A stretch of 64,000 nucleotides of DNA, taken from contig CAYLPU010000013.1 of the NCBI GenBank assembly GCA_964385635.1, forward strand, positions 6,417 through 70,416, given 5' to 3'. The position numbers and the translations under genes are program-made. Shown here one piece after another: positions 34,379-42,351 of the stretch (the stretch's first letter is position 1; every line of letters begins with the position of its first letter). The notes under the pieces were generated by a model. The model saw nothing but the letters and a program-made list of their open reading frames with translations, had not been told where the DNA came from and ran no database searches. The DNA comes from CAYLPU01 sp964385635 (GTDB lineage: Bacteria > Chloroflexota > Anaerolineae > B4-G1).

Positions 34379-36421
34379 ATGCCCAGGTTCCAACTCGTCT
34401 CCGAGTTTCAGCCTACCGGCGACCAGCCGGAGGCCATCGCGCAACTGGTCGAGGGCATCAAGAAGGGGTACAAACACCAGACGTTGCTGGGAGCGACAGG
34501 CACAGGAAAGACCTACGTCGTGTCGAGAGTCATCGAACAGGTGCAGAAGTCTACGCTCGTCATTGTTCACAACAAGACCCTCGCTGCTCAACTCTACGCC
34601 GAGTTCCACGAGTTCTTTCCCCACAATGCTGTCGAGTACTTCGTGTCGTACTACGACTATTACCAACCGGAGGCCTACCTGCCCAGGTATGACCTGTACA
34701 TTGAGAAGGACGCCGGCATCAACGAGGAGATTGACCGGTTGCGCCTGGCCGCCACGACCTCCCTTTTCTCTCGCCGCGATTGCATAATCGTCGCCTCCGT
34801 CTCCTGCATCTACGCCATCGGCGATCCCCAGGAGTGGGGGCGGGTCGTGGTCAAACTGGCGCGGGGAGAGCACCACCGCCGCGACGGGCTCCTTCGCCAC
34901 CTGGTCAGCATCTATTACGAGCGGAACGACTTCCAGTTGAAGCGCGGAGCCTTCCGCGTGCGGGGCGACACGCTGGAAGTGGTGCCGGCCTACGGTGAGA
35001 TCGCCTACCGCGTCGGCTTCTGGGGGGATGAGATTGAGCGCATCACAGAGGTTGACCCCCTCACCGGTGAAGTGCTGGCGGAATTGGACGAGGTGCAGAT
35101 CTTTCCTGCCAGGCACTTCATCACTCCGGAGGAGAAGCGGGAACAGGCACTGGCCGACATTGAGGCCGAACTGGAGGCGCGGTTGGCCGAACTGAAGGCG
35201 GAGGGGAAACTTCTGGAGGCCCAGCGGTTGGAGCAGCGTACCCGGTACGATATCGAGATGATCCGCGAGATTGGCTATTGCCCCGGCATTGAGAACTACT
35301 CGCGCCACCTGCAGCAACGGCCACCCGGATCGCCCCCGTGGACGCTGATGGACTACTTCCCGGCCGACTACCTGCTCGTCGCGGACGAGTCGCACATGAC
35401 GATCCCGCAGGTACGGGGCATGTACCACGGCGACCGCAGCCGCAAGGGGGTGCTGGTCGAGTACGGCTTCCGCCTCCCCTCGGCGCTGGACAACCGGCCC
35501 CTCGACTTCGGGGAGTTCGAAGCCCGCGTCAACCAGATCTTCTACACCTCCGCCACCCCTGGCCCCTACGAACTGGAGAGAAGCCAGCAGGTGGTGCAGC
35601 AGATCATCCGCCCCACCGGCATCGTGGACCCCCAGATCATCGTCAAGCCGGTGAAGGGGCAGGTGGACGATTTAGTAGGGCAGATCAACGAGCGGGTGGC
35701 GCGGGGCGAGCGCGTGCTGGTCACCACGCTGACTAAGCGTATGGCCGAGGACCTGGCCGGCTATTTGCGTGAACTGGACATCAAAGTGCATTACTTGCAC
35801 AGCGAGGTCCAGACCCTCGAGCGGGTTGAGATCCTGCGGGACCTGCGGCTGGGGGTGTACGACGTGGTGGTGGGGATCAACTTGCTGCGGGAGGGGCTGG
35901 ACCTGCCGGAGGTGAGTCTGGTGGCGATCCTGGACGCCGACAAGGCGGGCTTCTTACGGTCAGACACCGCCCTCATCCAGACCACCGGCCGGGCCGCACG
36001 GCACGTCAACGGCACCGCCATCATGTACGCCGACCGGATCACGGACTCGATGAAACGGGCCATCGAGGAGACGGATCGGCGGCGGAAGATTCAGGTGGCG
36101 TACAACGAAGAACATAGTATCGTGCCTGCCACCATTGTCAAGGAAGTTCGCGACCTGACCGCCCGGGTGCGCAGACAGACTGTCCCCGACCGCGAACCAG
36201 GGCTGGCCCTGGCGCAGTTGCCCCGGGATGAACTGGCCCGCCTGATCCGGGAGTTGGAAAAGCAGATGAAGGCGGCCGCGCGAGACCTGGAGTTCGAGAA
36301 GGCGGCCCTCCTCCGGGACCAGGTCTTCGAACTGCGGGCGGTGCTGGTCGAGAAGGAGGAGGCGGAGATGCCAGCCTGGGAGCGAGAGCGGCGCAGGGCT
36401 CGGCTGGCAATCGAGGAGTAG
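34379..36421 (+). CDS. uvrB: excinuclease ABC subunit UvrB
   Basis: This 680-residue helicase-like subunit of nucleotide excision repair receives DNA from UvrA and recruits UvrC. The N-terminus FQPTGDQPEAI, Walker A GATGTGKT, and the beta-hairpin region VEYFVSYYDYYQPEAY that pries open the damaged duplex are all typical. So are the DESH box in LLVADESHMTIP, motif VI QTTGRAARHVNG, and a C-terminal UVR motif (EKQMKAAARDLEFEKAALLR) that binds UvrC. The length is normal. It is divergent from the HTH gene and 17 bp upstream of the ATP-cone kinase gene. Confidence 0.98.
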   Translation: MPRFQLVSEFQPTGDQPEAIAQLVEGIKKGYKHQTLLGATGTGKTYVVSRVIEQVQKSTLVIVHNKTLAAQLYAEFHEFFPHNAVEYFVSYYDYYQPEAYLPRYDLYIEKDAGINEEIDRLRLAATTSLFSRRDCIIVASVSCIYAIGDPQEWGRVVVKLARGEHHRRDGLLRHLVSIYYERNDFQLKRGAFRVRGDTLEVVPAYGEIAYRVGFWGDEIERITEVDPLTGEVLAELDEVQIFPARHFITPEEKREQALADIEAELEARLAELKAEGKLLEAQRLEQRTRYDIEMIREIGYCPGIENYSRHLQQRPPGSPPWTLMDYFPADYLLVADESHMTIPQVRGMYHGDRSRKGVLVEYGFRLPSALDNRPLDFGEFEARVNQIFYTSATPGPYELERSQQVVQQIIRPTGIVDPQIIVKPVKGQVDDLVGQINERVARGERVLVTTLTKRMAEDLAGYLRELDIKVHYLHSEVQTLERVEILRDLRLGVYDVVVGINLLREGLDLPEVSLVAILDADKAGFLRSDTALIQTTGRAARHVNGTAIMYADRITDSMKRAIEETDRRRKIQVAYNEEHSIVPATIVKEVRDLTARVRRQTVPDREPGLALAQLPRDELARLIRELEKQMKAAARDLEFEKAALLRDQVFELRAVLVEKEEAEMPAWERERRRARLAIEE

Positions 36422-36438
36422 GCTGGAGGAGGAACGAT

Positions 36439-37779
36439 ATGGCGAAGATAACACGCGTGGTCAAGCGAACGGGTGCCGTAGTACCTTTCAACAAGGAACG
36501 CATCACCAACGCCATCTACCGGGCGGCGGTGGCCGTGGGCGGGCGCGATCGCGCCATCGCGGAGGGGTTGTCAGACCAGGCCGTGGCTATGCTGGAGGAG
36601 ACCACGCTGCCTGACCATATCCCCACCATTGAGGAGATCCAGGACATCGTTGAGAAGGTGCTGATTGAGAACGGTCACGCCAAGACGTCCAAGGCGTATA
36701 TCCTCTACCGCGACGAACGAGCCCGCCGCCGGCGTGAGCGGGCCAGACGCTCGGCCCATCCCTCCGAGAACATCCCCTGGCACAAGATGTGGGAGGTTCT
36801 GGACTGGGCCGTGGACCACGACCTTCACACGGTCGAACGCTTGAACGCGCGCATCGCGCGCGGAGAGTTCCCTCAGATTGTGCGGGAGACCGACCGGGCC
36901 TATACTGAGGACATCACGACCGCTTCCGAGATCATCAGGGAGCGTCGGGACCAGGTGAAGATCGTCGTCGTCGCCGGGCCTTCCTCCTCCGGCAAGACGA
37001 CCACGACCGTCAAACTCAGCCACCTGTTGAAGAAGATGGGGCTCAACCTGGTTCCGCTCACCGTTGACAATTACTTCTTCGACCTGGAACTCCACCCCAG
37101 GGACGAGTTCGGCGATTATGACTTCGAGACGCCCCAGGCCCTCGATCTGGAACTTATCGACGAGCACCTGGTGCGCTTGATCGCCGGGGAGGAGGTACGG
37201 GTTCCCTTCTACGAATTCAAGACCGGCAGGCGACACGACGACCATACCCCGATGCAGATCGGGCCGGATGACGTTATCCTCATTGACAGCCTGCATGGCC
37301 TGTACGCTAGTATGACGCGCTCCATTGACGACGAACTGAAGTTCAAACTGTACATTGAGACCTTGCTGCAGATGAAAAGTTCCGATGGAAGGTTCGTGCG
37401 CTGGACGGACCTGCGGTTGATGCGCCGCATGGTGCGCGATGCCGTTCACCGTGCCTACGATCCCCAGCAGACGTTGGAACACTGGCACTATGTTCGCAAG
37501 AGCGAGATGCGCAACATCATCCCCTACATCAACACGACCGACTACATCGTCAACAGCGGCCTGCCGTATGAACTGCCCATCATGAGGGCCAGGCTGTTCG
37601 GCCGCTTCGAGAAGTGGGCCGGACAGTACAAGGACGATCCGCTGCGGGAGGACGCGCGTGTGCGCGCCGGGCGCGTGTACCGCCTCCTGAAGTCTATCAC
37701 CCCGGTCGAGGACGACTCAGCCATACCGCCCGACTCGCTCCTGCGGGAGTTCATCGGCGGTAGTTGCTACGAATATTGA
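36439..37779 (+). CDS. ATP-cone domain fused to uridine-kinase-like P-loop kinase
   Basis: This 446-residue protein starts with an ATP-cone domain (about 3-95, VVKRTGAVVPFNKERITNAI), the nucleotide-sensing module of class I/III ribonucleotide reductases and NrdR. A linker (about 95-175) precedes a P-loop kinase domain (about 178-400), with GPSSSGKTTTTVKLS as Walker A, VDNYFFD and the HPRDEFGDYDFETPQALD substrate region as in uridine kinase. The family would phosphorylate a nucleoside-like substrate, with the ATP-cone sensing adenine nucleotides; the true substrate is unknown. AGGAGGAACGAT precedes the ATG. It is probably co-transcribed with uvrB. Confidence 0.88.
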   Translation: MAKITRVVKRTGAVVPFNKERITNAIYRAAVAVGGRDRAIAEGLSDQAVAMLEETTLPDHIPTIEEIQDIVEKVLIENGHAKTSKAYILYRDERARRRRERARRSAHPSENIPWHKMWEVLDWAVDHDLHTVERLNARIARGEFPQIVRETDRAYTEDITTASEIIRERRDQVKIVVVAGPSSSGKTTTTVKLSHLLKKMGLNLVPLTVDNYFFDLELHPRDEFGDYDFETPQALDLELIDEHLVRLIAGEEVRVPFYEFKTGRRHDDHTPMQIGPDDVILIDSLHGLYASMTRSIDDELKFKLYIETLLQMKSSDGRFVRWTDLRLMRRMVRDAVHRAYDPQQTLEHWHYVRKSEMRNIIPYINTTDYIVNSGLPYELPIMRARLFGRFEKWAGQYKDDPLREDARVRAGRVYRLLKSITPVEDDSAIPPDSLLREFIGGSCYEY

Positions 37780-37814
37780 GACACTACGTACCGAATATGA
37801 CTACATATTTGGTG

Positions 37815-37843
37815 TTGACAAACGTCCGATAAAAGAGTATATT
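37815..37843 (+). promoter_or_regulatory. promoter of the YefM/RelE-type operon
   Basis: TTGACA (37815-37820), a 17-bp spacer and TATATT (37838-37843) lie 31 bp before the antitoxin ATG. Toxin-antitoxin promoters are usually repressed by their own products. No clear palindrome is visible here. Confidence 0.65.
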
Positions 37844-37874
37844 AGTGCCAGTTATACTCGCGATGAGGTGGATA

Positions 37875-38129
37875 ATGGCTGTGACAATCGTACCAATCAG
37901 TGATCTCCGGCGAAATACCGCTCGTCTGCTCCAGCACGCGGGTGAGAGCGATGAGCCTGTTTACATCACTCAACACGGACGTCCCAAGGCCGTTCTCCTG
38001 GGCTACCAGGTGTATGAGCATCTGATGGCTCAGTTGGAAGATCTGGCGGACCTGGCAAGTCTTCGCGAGCGCGCCGATGAGTCGGCGCGTCCGTTCACTG
38101 AGTTCCTGCAGGAGATCAGCGAGGAATAG
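37875..38129 (+). CDS. Phd/YefM family antitoxin
   Basis: This 84-residue antitoxin starts at ATG 37875 behind GAGGTGG. VPISDLRRNTARLLQ and YITQHGRPKAVLLGYQVYEHL form the Phd/YefM DNA-binding fold, and the C-terminal acidic tail wraps the toxin. The toxin gene starts 2 bp after the stop. Its promoter is at 37815-37843. It neutralises the RelE-type toxin and represses the pair. An upstream ATG at 37845 adds ten residues without a ribosome site. Confidence 0.9.
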   Translation: MAVTIVPISDLRRNTARLLQHAGESDEPVYITQHGRPKAVLLGYQVYEHLMAQLEDLADLASLRERADESARPFTEFLQEISEE

Positions 38130-38131
38130 CG

Positions 38132-38395
38132 TTGGCGTACGAGGTCCTGATCAAGGCGTCGGCGGAAAGGGACATCCGTCGCCTCCCTCACGATGTGCGT
38201 GAGCGGGTGGCATCTGCTATCCTGGCATTGCAAGAGGACCCCCGTCCGCCGGGTGTTCGCAAACTCAAGGGCAGGGGTGAGGAGGGTTGGCGCATCCGAG
38301 TGGGCAGCTATCGCGTGGTGTACAAGATTGACGACAGCCTGCGCCAGGTGACGATCTACTGGGTGCGACACCGTCGTGATGTCTACCGATTTTAG
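38132..38395 (+). CDS. RelE/ParE family toxin
   Basis: This 87-residue toxin has a TTG start at 38132, 2 bp after the antitoxin stop, so translation is coupled. The sequence shows EVLIKASAERDIRRLP, PPGVRKLKGRGEEGWRIRVGSYRVVYKID and VRHRRDVYRF, a normal RelE fold with the basic residues used to cleave mRNA in the ribosomal A site. The final Tyr-Arg-Phe is typical of RelE. Followed by a terminator hairpin at 38520. Confidence 0.9.
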   Translation: MAYEVLIKASAERDIRRLPHDVRERVASAILALQEDPRPPGVRKLKGRGEEGWRIRVGSYRVVYKIDDSLRQVTIYWVRHRRDVYRF

Positions 38396-38519
38396 CGCAA
38401 CGTTGGTGTACGCGGAGATGTGCTCGATGAAAACGGCAAAGCAGGTTGTAGGATGATGGGGCTATGATCCACGGCGCCGGCTCCCGTCCGGAGCGGCCTT
38501 ACATCGTCTCCACATTGTG

Positions 38520-38544
38520 CCGCCACCGGGCAAGCCGGTGGCGG
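38520..38544 (+). terminator. terminator after the RelE-type toxin gene
   Basis: A 10-bp perfect stem CCGCCACCGG/CCGGTGGCGG with a GCAAG loop is followed by TTGTTGTT. It lies 124 bp past the toxin stop. Confidence 0.7.
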
Positions 38545-38776
38545 TTGTTGTTAAGGTTCCAGAGATTGCAGTACGCAGATGCTGACCCCAGATTCCCCAA
38601 CTGAGGAGAACAGAATCGCACAGTTGGAAAACGACCTAAAGCAAAAAGATAGGTTAGTTGCTGATCTCACGAGGCAAGTCGCTGAACTTCAAATCTGGCG
38701 TGGCTTGACGGCCCTCCCAGAGCATGATACAATGTGGCCACAACGTGCGGCTACATTTCTGAAAGGTGGAGCAGCG

Positions 38777-39022
38777 ATGGCAGAGATCGGTGTTCGTGAA
38801 CTGAAGAACCGCACCAGCGAGATCGTCCGGGCGGTGCGGGAGGAGCGCGTCGAATACGTCGTCACCTACCGGGGGCAGCCGGTGGCCCGCCTCGTTCCTG
38901 TCGTTGACGCAGATAGTGACGAACGGGCTTGGCATGAACTCGAACGGCTGAGCCAGGAAATCAGCGCACAGTGGCAGTCAGACAAGTCGGCGGTCGAACT
39001 CCTGAGCGAGATGCGGCGGTGA
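38777..39022 (+). CDS. Phd/YefM-type antitoxin paired with VapC
   Basis: This 81-residue antitoxin starts at ATG 38777 behind AAGGTGGAG. MAEIGVRELKNRTSEIVRAV and VTYRGQPVARLVPV form the DNA-binding fold, with an acidic C-terminal tail. A longer frame from 38579 adds 66 residues with a coiled-coil stretch (IAQLENDLKQKDRLVADLTR). That part has no ribosome site of its own and may be a fragment of another protein, perhaps a transposase, or simply an open frame. The PIN toxin gene starts 4 bp downstream. Confidence 0.88.
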   Translation: MAEIGVRELKNRTSEIVRAVREERVEYVVTYRGQPVARLVPVVDADSDERAWHELERLSQEISAQWQSDKSAVELLSEMRR

Positions 39023-39026
39023 ACCG

Positions 39027-39461
39027 ATGCTCCTCCTCGTAATTGACGCCAGCGTATACGTAAGCCGTCTGCACCAGCACGAGACACATCACCTCGAAAG
39101 TGTGCGCCTGCTTGATGCTGTGGCAGCCCACAGGGTGACTGTCCTATGCCCGGAGATTCTGGTGCCAGAGGTCGCGGCTGCCATCGCACGGGGTCTGGAT
39201 AGCACGGAGTTTGCTTATCGCGCAGCCGCTCACTTGCGGAAACTGCCGGGCCACCGGTTCGTCGCCGTGGATCGGGTGCTGAGTGGCCTCGCGGGCCGGC
39301 TGGCTGCTGAGTGTCGCCTGCGCGGTTGCGACGCGATCTACGCAGCGCTGGCGCAGCGGGAAGGGGCTCGTCTGATCACGTGGGATAAGCAGCAGCGAGA
39401 CAGGGCAGCGGATGTAGTCGAGACATTGACGCCGGCAGAGGCATTGGCTGTGCTGAAGTAG
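39027..39461 (+). CDS. PIN-domain toxin (VapC-like ribonuclease)
   Basis: This 144-residue PIN nuclease has the acidic site split over VIDASVYVS (Asp), PEILVPEVAAAI (Glu), RGCDAIYAALA (Asp) and LITWDKQQRD (Asp), all intact. It would cut specific RNAs using Mg2+ when free of its antitoxin. It starts 4 bp after the antitoxin gene and ends 20 bp before the FAD oxidoreductase gene. Together with the YefM/RelE-type pair this makes two toxin-antitoxin modules in 1.6 kb. Confidence 0.9.
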   Translation: MLLLVIDASVYVSRLHQHETHHLESVRLLDAVAAHRVTVLCPEILVPEVAAAIARGLDSTEFAYRAAAHLRKLPGHRFVAVDRVLSGLAGRLAAECRLRGCDAIYAALAQREGARLITWDKQQRDRAADVVETLTPAEALAVLK

Positions 39462-39481
39462 GCACTCCGATTGGAGAAGAA

Positions 39482-40603
39482 GTGATGATGTGGGCAGAAC
39501 AAGAGCAAAAGCGGGTTGATACCTGCGACGTGGTCGTCGTCGGGGCGGGGCTGGTGGGCGCGGTAGTAGCGTCGCGCCTGGCTCGCGAGGGGTTCGATAC
39601 GGCGGTATTGGAGGCCCAGAGCGTGGCGGGCGGCGCGACCGGGCGCAGCGCCGGGATGGTGCTCACCGGACTGGCCGGCCATTACAACTGGGCCATCTCT
39701 GCTTATGGCCGTCAGGAGGCGCAGGAGGTCTGGGCGCTCACCGTCGAAGGACGAGAGTGGCTGGTCGAGACCGCTGAGCGGTTGGAGGTACCCGTCGAAC
39801 ACACCGGTAGCCTCGCGCTGGCTGTCGAGGAGACCGAGGTGGATGCGCTGAGGGAATCGGCGGAACTGCTGCGCGAGGACGGCTTTGACGCCTGGTTCGG
39901 CCCCAGCGATCCCCTGGGCCGGGACTTCCGCGCTGCCCTGCGCCAGCCCGACGATGTGACGGTGGACGCCGCCGCGCTGACCCGGGCATTGCTGACCGCT
40001 GGCGACGTGACCGTCCACGAAGGGACCGAGGTCTACCATCTGGAGCCGGAGAGAGACGACGTGCGCGTCTGGGCGCGAGGCCGCACCGTGCTCTGCGGCG
40101 GTGTTGTGCTGGCGATTAACGGTTATGCCTCGCTGCTTGATCACTACTTCACCGATAAAGTCGCTCCCACCCGCAGCCTCGTTCTTGCCACCGATCCGTT
40201 GGACGAGGTGGTGCTGGAACAGCCCTGCTGTGCCGACTACGGGTATGAATACTGCCGCCAGTTGGCCGACCGCCGGTTGTTGTTGGGCGGTTGGCGGCGC
40301 GCGCGCCCCCAGACGCAAGAGGCCGAAATGGGCGACGTGGTGCGGGATGGGCTGCTTCGCTTCGCATTGCGCCACTTTCCCGAGATAGAGAGGCATGGCG
40401 TCAGCCGCTGGTCTGGGGTAATGGGCTTCACCCCCGATGGGCTGCCGCTGGTGGGCCAGTTGCCTGGCCTGCCGCAGGTGTACTTCGCGGTGGGGTTCGG
40501 GGGCCGGGGACTGGCCTGGGCCTTCGTCGTCGCCCAGCGGTTGGTGGAGTTGATGCTGCACGATACCTCCCCAGGAGTCCTCTCGGCCGCGCGGCTGGGC
40601 TGA
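39482..40603 (+). CDS. FAD-dependent oxidoreductase (DAO family)
   Basis: This 373-residue flavoprotein is of the D-amino-acid oxidase/glycine oxidase type. The dinucleotide motif VVVGAGLVGAVVASRLA (about 18-34), the second glycine-rich segment GGATGRSAGMVLTG, and the C-terminal GFTPDGLPLVGQLPGL and VGFGGRGLAWAFVVAQ are all family hallmarks. It oxidises an amine or N-methyl group of an amino-acid-like substrate; which one is unknown. GTG 39482 is followed by two ATG codons, any of which may be the start. It is 4 bp upstream of the RNA-ligase-like gene, so the two are probably co-translated. Confidence 0.87.
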   Translation: MMMWAEQEQKRVDTCDVVVVGAGLVGAVVASRLAREGFDTAVLEAQSVAGGATGRSAGMVLTGLAGHYNWAISAYGRQEAQEVWALTVEGREWLVETAERLEVPVEHTGSLALAVEETEVDALRESAELLREDGFDAWFGPSDPLGRDFRAALRQPDDVTVDAAALTRALLTAGDVTVHEGTEVYHLEPERDDVRVWARGRTVLCGGVVLAINGYASLLDHYFTDKVAPTRSLVLATDPLDEVVLEQPCCADYGYEYCRQLADRRLLLGGWRRARPQTQEAEMGDVVRDGLLRFALRHFPEIERHGVSRWSGVMGFTPDGLPLVGQLPGLPQVYFAVGFGGRGLAWAFVVAQRLVELMLHDTSPGVLSAARLG

Positions 40604-40607
40604 CCCG

Positions 40608-41780
40608 ATGGGCAACTTAGAGACGATTGTCGCGATCACCAGCGTAAGCCGCAAGCACTGGCAGGAGTTCAGCGTCACCTCACCGGGTGGGGTGAACTTC
40701 GCTGGCTACCTCTGCCGCCAGGAGAGTGAGAGGCTGGGGACGCTGGCTCTCACCCAGGTCGAGGGCCGGGAGCGGCTGGAGTTCATCGCCGGTATGCCCA
40801 AGATCCCCTACCCCTACCAGCGCGACCGCCACGGCCAGGTGCAACTGGTCATTCCCATCCCCCGGCGGGCTACCGACGCCCGTTTCACGCTCAAACTGGA
40901 CGGCACGTGTTTACTGTTCTACCCCCTGCGCGACGAAGAGGGGGGTGTGCTGGAGGTCATCCCCCGCACGCGCCTGACGCCGGTGCTCAAGCCGAGCCGC
41001 TGGGGGGACTGGAACGCGCTCCTCGACGAGGCACTGCCCGACCGCACGCCGGTCGAGCGAGCGGTGCGGGAACAGGGTGTCACGTTGGCCTTCGAATTGT
41101 GGGGCTATCGCAATCCCCACCTGGTCTCCTACGACAGACCTCTGGCGCTGACGCTGCACACGGGCATCCGTCACCGGCGGTTGCTGGCCTTCCCCCGCCT
41201 GGAACAGATCGCCCGCCGTTACGACTTGCGGTTGGTTGAGTCTATCCAGGTGACCACGCCCGACGCAGAGGGGCTGGCAGCGGCCTACCGGACCTGGCAG
41301 GAGAAGATAGAGGCGGCCAACGCGGCCGCGGGGGCCGACCGGTACGTGCAGGAGGGCGCGGTACTCGTCATCTCCACCGCCCGCACCGCCCGCGCCTACA
41401 AGTGCAAGCCACCTTCTATTGAGGAGATTCACTGGCGTACCGACCAGAGCATCGGGCGGGAGGTGATCTGGCAGGCATTGCACAAGATGCGGGAGAACGG
41501 CTACGATTTCGCCGGCGGACAGGTAGAGGACCTGATCGCGGAATTGGAGAAGGATTTCCAGCGGCCCCACGTGGAGCAGCAGGAGGAACTGATCCGCCGC
41601 GTGTGGGTCGAGTACGTGGTCGAGTTGCAGAAGAAAGAGTGGCTGCGCGGCCTGGTGGAGCAATCGGGCCTCGACCTGCGCGACACGTCCAGCCTGATGC
41701 GCTACCTTTCACAGCACTACCCGCGTAAGGAGATGCGCTGGGTCTATAGTGCAGTGGTGGAGTTGTACGGGTTAGGCTAA
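40608..41780 (+). CDS. RNA-ligase-like covalent nucleotidyltransferase
   Basis: This 390-residue protein shows the motif set of RNA/DNA ligases and capping enzymes. Motif I is K96-L-D-G in FTLKLDGTCLLF (adenylated lysine), motif III-like is FELWG (162-166), motif IV is EGAVLVI (Glu249), and motif V is YKCKP (Lys265, Lys267). An N-terminal domain of about 90 residues precedes it, and a helical C-terminal domain of about 120 residues follows. Length and layout are close to the Rnl3-type (archaeal) RNA ligases, although the subfamily is inferred. It would seal RNA ends using ATP. It is coupled to a FAD oxidoreductase gene, and no RNA target or nuclease partner is obvious nearby except the VapC-like toxin two genes upstream. 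Confidence 0.72.
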   Translation: MGNLETIVAITSVSRKHWQEFSVTSPGGVNFAGYLCRQESERLGTLALTQVEGRERLEFIAGMPKIPYPYQRDRHGQVQLVIPIPRRATDARFTLKLDGTCLLFYPLRDEEGGVLEVIPRTRLTPVLKPSRWGDWNALLDEALPDRTPVERAVREQGVTLAFELWGYRNPHLVSYDRPLALTLHTGIRHRRLLAFPRLEQIARRYDLRLVESIQVTTPDAEGLAAAYRTWQEKIEAANAAAGADRYVQEGAVLVISTARTARAYKCKPPSIEEIHWRTDQSIGREVIWQALHKMRENGYDFAGGQVEDLIAELEKDFQRPHVEQQEELIRRVWVEYVVELQKKEWLRGLVEQSGLDLRDTSSLMRYLSQHYPRKEMRWVYSAVVELYGLG

Positions 41781-41797
41781 CCCCAATGTAAGCGTTC

Positions 41798-41895
41798 AGA
41801 CCTCCGAGGTTTTGGTCATAGATCTGGCCTGGAAAGCGCCCAACATACCGCTAGAAACCCCCAGGAGAATGCTATTTCGTAAACCTCGGAGGTCT
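41798..41895. repeat. inverted repeat with 15-bp arms after the RNA-ligase-like gene
   Basis: AGACCTCCGAGGTTT (41798-41812) recurs as its exact reverse complement at 41881-41895, with 68 bp between. It could fold as a large hairpin and serve as a terminator, or be a small non-autonomous element. Region 41896-42131 holds no gene I can support; a minus-strand frame at 41872-42129 has no ribosome site or known domain. Confidence 0.6.
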
Positions 41896-42131
41896 TCGAT
41901 GGGGTGCGACGATTGTTCGTAGGAATTCTTGACTCTGGCGTCTCCGGTGGCCGAGATTTAGCGAAAAAACGCCTGTCTCGAGAGGTTCTTGCGTGTTTTC
42001 GCCCATAGAAAGCCCTGTTTTTGCCTCGAAAGCAAAGTTTGTGGGGCTTGTAGACCTGCCAGCGGCCATAGAATCTGTTGGAACAAGCCTTTTCCTACGA
42101 TCAGTCGTCGCACCCTCTTCGATGAGCAATG

Positions 42132-42160
42132 TTGACAGATTAATCCAAGAGTGGTAGTAT
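42132..42160 (+). promoter_or_regulatory. strong promoter of the first peptide-transport operon
   Basis: TTGACA (42132-42137), a 17-bp spacer and TAGTAT (42155-42160) lie about 190 bp before the substrate-binding protein gene. The long untranslated leader (about 42167-42351) contains a short CCCGCGTCGGG hairpin and the extended SD site at 42253, so control in the leader is likely. Confidence 0.7.
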
Positions 42161-42252
42161 GTAAAGCAAGCAGCGATAACCCGCGTCGGGCTTTGATAGC
42201 TCAGCCACGGTTGGACTACTACCCTTTTCCGAGAGGTCTCAAGAATAGGGGA

Positions 42253-42274
42253 GGAGGTGATGCGAAGCCAATAA
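42253..42274 (+). promoter_or_regulatory. extended Shine-Dalgarno site with four-codon mini-ORF
   Basis: GGAGGTGATG (42253-42262) is followed by ATG CGA AGC CAA TAA, a mini-ORF only four codons long (42260-42274). It lies 90 nt upstream of the GTG start of the substrate-binding protein gene. Confidence 0.4.
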
Positions 42275-42351
42275 ACGACACATCTATATATGCTGTACGC
42301 GCCTTGCCAGAAAAGTGATGGTATCCCTAATTGAGAGAAGGAGGGAAGAAA

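Noticed and set aside
41872..42129. 85-codon minus-strand frame
   Set aside because: No ribosome site or known domain, and it overlaps the end of an inverted repeat and the region just ahead of a strong plus-strand promoter.
42187..42230. tRNA-like sequence (GGGCTTTGATAGCTCAG...)
   Set aside because: It resembles an acceptor arm and D-arm only. The D-stem does not close and no anticodon or T-arm follows. It lies in the leader of the binding-protein gene.
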